Positions 60,709-64,000 of a stretch of DNA of 64,000 bases are shown piece by piece (within the stretch, counting starts at the first letter, position 1; every line of letters starts with the position of its first letter). Origin of the DNA: Lentisphaerota bacterium (GTDB taxonomy: Bacteria > Verrucomicrobiota > Kiritimatiellia > UBA8416 > JAIOPI01); the NCBI GenBank assembly GCA_021413965.1, contig JAIOPI010000025.1, forward strand, positions 107,096-171,095, given 5' to 3'. Made by a program: the position numbers and the translations under genes. The notes beneath the pieces are model-generated. The model had not been told where the DNA came from, did no database searches, and worked only from the letters and a program-made list of their open reading frames with translations.

Positions 60709-61437
60709 GTGAAAAATATGGATGCACTGTTTCGCGAGAAGCGGCAGAAAATCGACGACTTCGACTTCGGCAAGAACACGGCCGAAGTCTTCGACGATAT
60801 GCTGGATCGCTCGGTCCCCTTCTATGCCGAGGTTCAGCGCATGATCGGCGAAATGGCCGCCGACTTCGCCGTGCCCGGCACGAACCTCTACGACCTCGGG
60901 TGCTCGACTTGCACCACCTTCCTGCAAATCGACAAGCTGCTGCCCCCCGACGTCACCTTCATCGGCGTCGATTCTTCGGCCCCGATGCTCGACAAGGCCC
61001 GCGCCAAGCTCGCCCAGGCCGGCTTCACCCGCCAGCACGATCTCGTCTGCAGCGACCTGAACGAAAACATGTCGGTGACCAACGCATCCGTCGTGATCCT
61101 AAACCTGACGCTCCAGTTCGTTCGCCCGCTCAAGCGCACCCCGGTCATGCGGGAAATCGCCAAGGGCGTCCGCGAAGGCGGTTGCCTGCTCCTCGTGGAA
61201 AAGGTGCTGAGCCCGAACTCAACCGCGAACCGGCTCTTCATCAAGTACTACTACGAATTCAAGAAGCGCCAGGGCTATAGCGAGCTGGAAATCGCCCAGA
61301 AGCGCGAGGCGCTCGAAAACGTGCTCATTCCCTACCATGCAGACGAGAACCGGCAGCTGATGCTCGACAGCGGCTTCAGCGCCTGCGATGTCTTCTTCCG
61401 CTGGTACAACTTCTGCGGATTCATCGCCATCAAATGA
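60709..61437 (+). CDS. cmoA: carboxy-SAM synthase
   Basis: A 242-aa class I SAM enzyme. It makes carboxy-S-adenosylmethionine from SAM and prephenate for the wobble-uridine cmo5U modification. NLYDLGCSTCTTF is the SAM loop; ASVVILNLTLQFV, GCLLLVEKVL and QGYSELEIAQKREALENVL match CmoA closely. The GTG at 60709 has GGAGGA eight bases before it. No cmoB is seen nearby. The stop overlaps the next start (ATGA). Confidence 0.9.
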   Translation: MKNMDALFREKRQKIDDFDFGKNTAEVFDDMLDRSVPFYAEVQRMIGEMAADFAVPGTNLYDLGCSTCTTFLQIDKLLPPDVTFIGVDSSAPMLDKARAKLAQAGFTRQHDLVCSDLNENMSVTNASVVILNLTLQFVRPLKRTPVMREIAKGVREGGCLLLVEKVLSPNSTANRLFIKYYYEFKKRQGYSELEIAQKREALENVLIPYHADENRQLMLDSGFSACDVFFRWYNFCGFIAIK

Positions 61438-62192
61438 GCGACCTTCCTACGTCACCCCTGCACCGCCTGCTCTGCGCCATCGGAAATTTCTTCTTCCGCT
61501 GGCGCAACACGCTGTTCCCGGTTCTCTTTGTGGCCATGGCGCTGGTGGTCCGCCCGGCCCATCTGTTCCAGAACCCGCGGCTGGATGCCGTCGCCACCCT
61601 GGCCGGCGTGCTCGTGGCGCTCGCCGGACAGATCGTGCGCGGCGCCACCATCGGGCTCGCCTACATCAAACGCGGCGGCAAGGAGGGACGCGTCTATGCG
61701 GATTCGCTCGTGCACACCGGCGTCTACGCCCACACCCGCAATCCCATGTATCTCGGCAACCTGCTCATCGCCGCCGGCCTGTGCCTCACGTTCGGTTCGC
61801 CCTGGATGTACGGCGTCGTCTTCCCCTTCTTCTGGTTCGTCTACATCTGCATCGTGCTGACCGAGGAGCGCTATCTTGGCAAGCAGTTTGGCAAGGATTT
61901 CGAGGAGTACGTCCGCACCGTTCCCCGATTCTGGCCGATTGTGAAGGGCCTGCGCGCGACGTTCTCCCAGTATGACTTCGACTGGGCCAAGGTGCTTTAC
62001 AAGGAGTACGGCACGATCTTCGGTACGGTGGCGGGGCTCTACGTACTGCTTCTGCTGAAGTACGACTTGCTGCGCGTGTCGGCCCACTCCCATCGGCAAC
62101 AGGCCGAGTTGGCCCTGCCCCTCCTCGCGTTCATCGCCGCCTACGCCATCGCCCGCGTCATCAAAAAGAAGCGCTTGCTCGGCCCCGTGTAA
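61434..62192 (+). CDS. isoprenylcysteine carboxyl methyltransferase-like membrane protein
   Basis: A 252-aa polytopic protein with about five membrane segments and the ICMT/PEMT signature HTGVYAHTRNPMYLGNLLIAAG, then TEERYLGKQFGKDFEEY. These bind SAM and a membrane-embedded methyl acceptor (lipid or quinone-like). Bacterial targets are mostly unknown. Translation is coupled to cmoA. The C-terminal 80 residues, with two more membrane segments, extend beyond the core domain. Confidence 0.82.
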   Translation: MSDLPTSPLHRLLCAIGNFFFRWRNTLFPVLFVAMALVVRPAHLFQNPRLDAVATLAGVLVALAGQIVRGATIGLAYIKRGGKEGRVYADSLVHTGVYAHTRNPMYLGNLLIAAGLCLTFGSPWMYGVVFPFFWFVYICIVLTEERYLGKQFGKDFEEYVRTVPRFWPIVKGLRATFSQYDFDWAKVLYKEYGTIFGTVAGLYVLLLLKYDLLRVSAHSHRQQAELALPLLAFIAAYAIARVIKKKRLLGPV

Positions 62193-62257
62193 CCCCACGC
62201 CCCGAGCGTCACCCCCAGCGGTCCCCGCCGGTCATCTCCGCCCTGCCACCGCACGCC

Positions 62258-62890
62258 TCACCCGGCGGCGCCATTCGATGCCGGCGCCTTCACTTTCGAC
62301 TTCCGCCGGCCGTGCGCGAACAACTCGAGCTGATCATCCCGCACCAGTTCGTAGTTCTTCAGCAGGCGAATCACTTGCAGCAGGTCGGACTTCTCGTAGT
62401 TCTTGTTCACATCCACGCCGGACACCAGCTCGGCCAGGATGGTGCGGAACGAAATGACGCCATCGACGCCTCGTTCCTTGAGAAATTTGATCGTGCGATC
62501 CTTCAGTTCGCCCGAGGCGGGCAGCTTCGGCAGGCACAGGATCTTGGCCATGTCCGTGGCTCCCAGAATCTCGGCCGCGAATTTAACCGAGGCCGGCTGG
62601 ACAAAGCGCAGAATCTCCGGCGTCTTCTCGAACGTCGACGTGTAAAACCGGTCCGTATGCCACCCGCGTACGCCGACCACCGCCCGCGCCACGGTCCTGA
62701 GATCGGCCGTCGTCAGGACAAAGCTTGCCGGCAGGACATGCGTGTGGATGGTCGGATTGACCACGACCAGATCCACTTCCTCGTCGGCCGTCTTGGGCCG
62801 CCCCGGCACGTTGTACTTGCGCGGCTGCGAGATCAGGTACCCCTGCATCTCGAAGTACTCGCGGACCAGCATCTCGGTGACTGCTGACAT
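62258..62890 (-). CDS. conserved protein of unknown function, possible nuclease-like fold
   Basis: A 210-aa soluble protein with no signal peptide. The N-terminal part has VREYFEMQGYLISQPRKY, then ADEEVDLVVVNP and, after a strand, VVGVRGWHTDRFY. The spacing of Glu, Asp and a late basic/aromatic strand recalls PD-(D/E)XK nucleases, but no clear catalytic Lys is seen. The C-terminal part is helical and Lys-rich. I do not recognise the family. The ATG at 62890 follows AAGGTGAG. It is the gene after aroB on the same strand. Confidence 0.6.
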   Translation of the reverse strand: MSAVTEMLVREYFEMQGYLISQPRKYNVPGRPKTADEEVDLVVVNPTIHTHVLPASFVLTTADLRTVARAVVGVRGWHTDRFYTSTFEKTPEILRFVQPASVKFAAEILGATDMAKILCLPKLPASGELKDRTIKFLKERGVDGVISFRTILAELVSGVDVNKNYEKSDLLQVIRLLKNYELVRDDQLELFAHGRRKSKVKAPASNGAAG

Positions 62891-62977
62891 CGTCTCACCT
62901 TCTTGTCCCGTCGCATCGCCCTCAGCACCACGGACCGCAACCATCGCCGTCTCGATATCCGGACACGCCGTCTGGCG

Positions 62978-62994
62978 CCGGCCGTCCCGGCCGG
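62978..62994 (-). terminator. weak hairpin between aroB and next gene
   Basis: CCGGCC (62978-62983) and GGCCGG (62989-62994) with loop GTCCC form a 6-bp stem past the aroB stop. Confidence 0.3.
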
Positions 62995-63018
62995 TTCATC
63001 CCGCACGCGCCATCGCCT

Positions 63019-64000
63019 TCAGACGGCTCCGAACACCGTCTCAAATGCCGCGGCCAACGTCGCCTCGTCCACCTCATGGTCGTACACGACGGACCCCAAC
63101 TTCTGAGCGAGCACAAAGCGCGGCACGCTGAGCTGCGCCTTCTTGTCGGTGCTCATCGCCGCGCGCAGGGCCGCCCAGTCGCCCCCAAACCCGTTCGCGC
63201 CGGGCCTGATCGGCAGGCCCAGCGCCTCCAGCAGGCGCGACAGCCGCCGGCAATCCTCGGCCGGGAAGCCCTTTTCCCGGTGCGAAAGTTCCGCGGCGTA
63301 TACCATGCCCATTGATACGGCTTCGCCGTGCAGCCAGCGATTGTAGTCCGCCACCAGTTCCAGCGCATGTCCCAGCGTGTGGCCGAAATTCAGGATGGCG
63401 CGCACCCCGGAATCGCGCTCATCGACCGCCACGACCTCGGCCTTGATCTCACAGCAACGCGCCACAATGGGCTCAAGCATGTCCAAGTCGCGCCGCCGCA
63501 ACGCCGCCACCTGTTCCTCGAGCTTCCGAAACAGCGCCGCATCCCAGATCACCCCGTATTTCACGACTTCCGCCAACCCGGACAGATATTCCCGATCCGT
63601 CAGCGTCTTGAGCGTCGACAGGTCCGCCACAACCTCAATCGGCTGGTAGAAGGCGCCCACCAGGTTCTTGCCAGCCTTCAGATTGACGCCGGTCTTGCCG
63701 CCAACGGAGCTGTCGACCATCGCCAGCAGCGTCGTCGGCACCTGGAAGAAATCGATGCCGCGCAGGTAGCTCGCCGCCGCGAAACCGCCAAGGTCGCCGA
63801 TCACGCCGCCGCCGACCGCAAACAGCGCGCCGCCGCGGTCCAGCTTCTGCTCGGCTAGAAAATTCAGCACCCGGCCGAGGCCGGCGATCGACTTGCTCCC
63901 CTCGCCCGGTTCAACCGCGAGTCCCGGCGCATCGCCAAACATCGCCCGCAGCGCACCGCCCTGGGCCCGCGCAAAGGTCGCATCGGTCAGCACCGCGGCC
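63019..64000 (-). CDS. aroB: 3-dehydroquinate synthase, 5' partial
   Basis: Converts DAHP to 3-dehydroquinate in the shikimate pathway. About 325 residues are present; the frame is open to the window edge, so the N-terminal 30-40 residues lie outside. Blocks: AVGGGVIGDLGGFAAASYLRG (NAD site), QVPTTLLAMVDSSVGGKTGVN, LSGLAEVVKYGVI, ILNFGHTLGHALE and HGEAVSMGM, with the zinc-binding Glu and two His residues. The GTG at 63993 is probably an internal codon. Confidence 0.96.
   Translation of the reverse strand, partial: AAVLTDATFARAQGGALRAMFGDAPGLAVEPGEGSKSIAGLGRVLNFLAEQKLDRGGALFAVGGGVIGDLGGFAAASYLRGIDFFQVPTTLLAMVDSSVGGKTGVNLKAGKNLVGAFYQPIEVVADLSTLKTLTDREYLSGLAEVVKYGVIWDAALFRKLEEQVAALRRRDLDMLEPIVARCCEIKAEVVAVDERDSGVRAILNFGHTLGHALELVADYNRWLHGEAVSMGMVYAAELSHREKGFPAEDCRRLSRLLEALGLPIRPGANGFGGDWAALRAAMSTDKKAQLSVPRFVLAQKLGSVVYDHEVDEATLAAAFETVFGAV

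Noticed and set aside
60440..60727. Small minus-strand open frame between rsmD and cmoA
   Set aside because: No ribosome site or family pattern; the 229-base gap looks like a divergent promoter region, though no clear hexamers stand out.

Overview
This 64 kb window is a dense, G+C-rich stretch of bacterial chromosome. It has about 60 protein genes, no gap over 300 bases, and no rRNA, tRNA, CRISPR array or insertion sequence that I can see. The gene set suggests a Gram-negative member of the PVC group, most likely Verrucomicrobiota or Kiritimatiellota. The clues are a complete type II secretion operon, a large exported protein mixing LVIVD, thrombospondin-type-3 and PEGA repeats, two phytanoyl-CoA dioxygenase-like genes and two URO-D-fold genes. 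That placement is inference, because there is no marker RNA gene.

Layout. 1-5.3 kb: glutamate synthase gltB (5' end outside the window) and gltD. 5.4-7.5 kb: folE, then an SprT-like protease and a PhyH dioxygenase on the minus strand. 7.7-11.1 kb: sdhCAB (cytochrome b558 type). 11.2-16.8 kb: a cation/proton antiporter fused to TrkA-N-like and PTS EIIA-like domains, a nitrilase, a DUF3592-like protein, an exported EF-hand protein, a sugar-phosphate isomerase-like protein and a Cys-rich exported protein. 17-21.8 kb: arginine genes argJ, argB, argD and argG on the minus strand. 21.8-24.4 kb: rplM, rpsI and a DEAD-box helicase. 24.4-36.5 kb: trmJ followed by gspE-F-G-H-I-J-K-L-M-D on the minus strand. 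36.6-38.5 kb: an ECF sigma factor, a one-TM protein and a periplasmic coiled-coil protein reading toward the secretion operon. 38.6-44 kb: an Lrp regulator with an aminotransferase, two URO-D-like genes and a second PhyH gene. 44-50.8 kb: the 1518-residue surface protein, divergent from an O-antigen-ligase/TPR protein. 50.8-53 kb: small zincin, signal peptidase I, an exported protein and a lipoprotein thioredoxin. 53.1-60.5 kb: the lipid cluster rsmD-coaD-yceD-rpmF-plsX-fabH-fabD-fabG-acpP-fabF. 60.7-64 kb: cmoA, an ICMT-like methyltransferase, an unknown protein and aroB (5' end outside the window).

Most genes are housekeeping. They cover nitrogen assimilation, arginine and shikimate synthesis, respiration, translation, fatty acid initiation and protein export. 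Tight overlaps of the ATGA, GTGA and TAATG type point to translational coupling in the sdh, gsp and fab operons.

No obviously new defence or mobile system is present. The best candidates for a second look are: a 24-bp inverted repeat built from GGGTTC(A/G) heptamers around a 116-nt lower-G+C core between lrp and its aminotransferase gene; a recurrent class of perfect GC-rich hairpins without U-tracts placed just after stop codons, some inside operons (argD/argG, gspK/gspL); the antiporter-EIIA fusion; a variant argininosuccinate synthase; and long C homopolymers inside gltD and rsmD.
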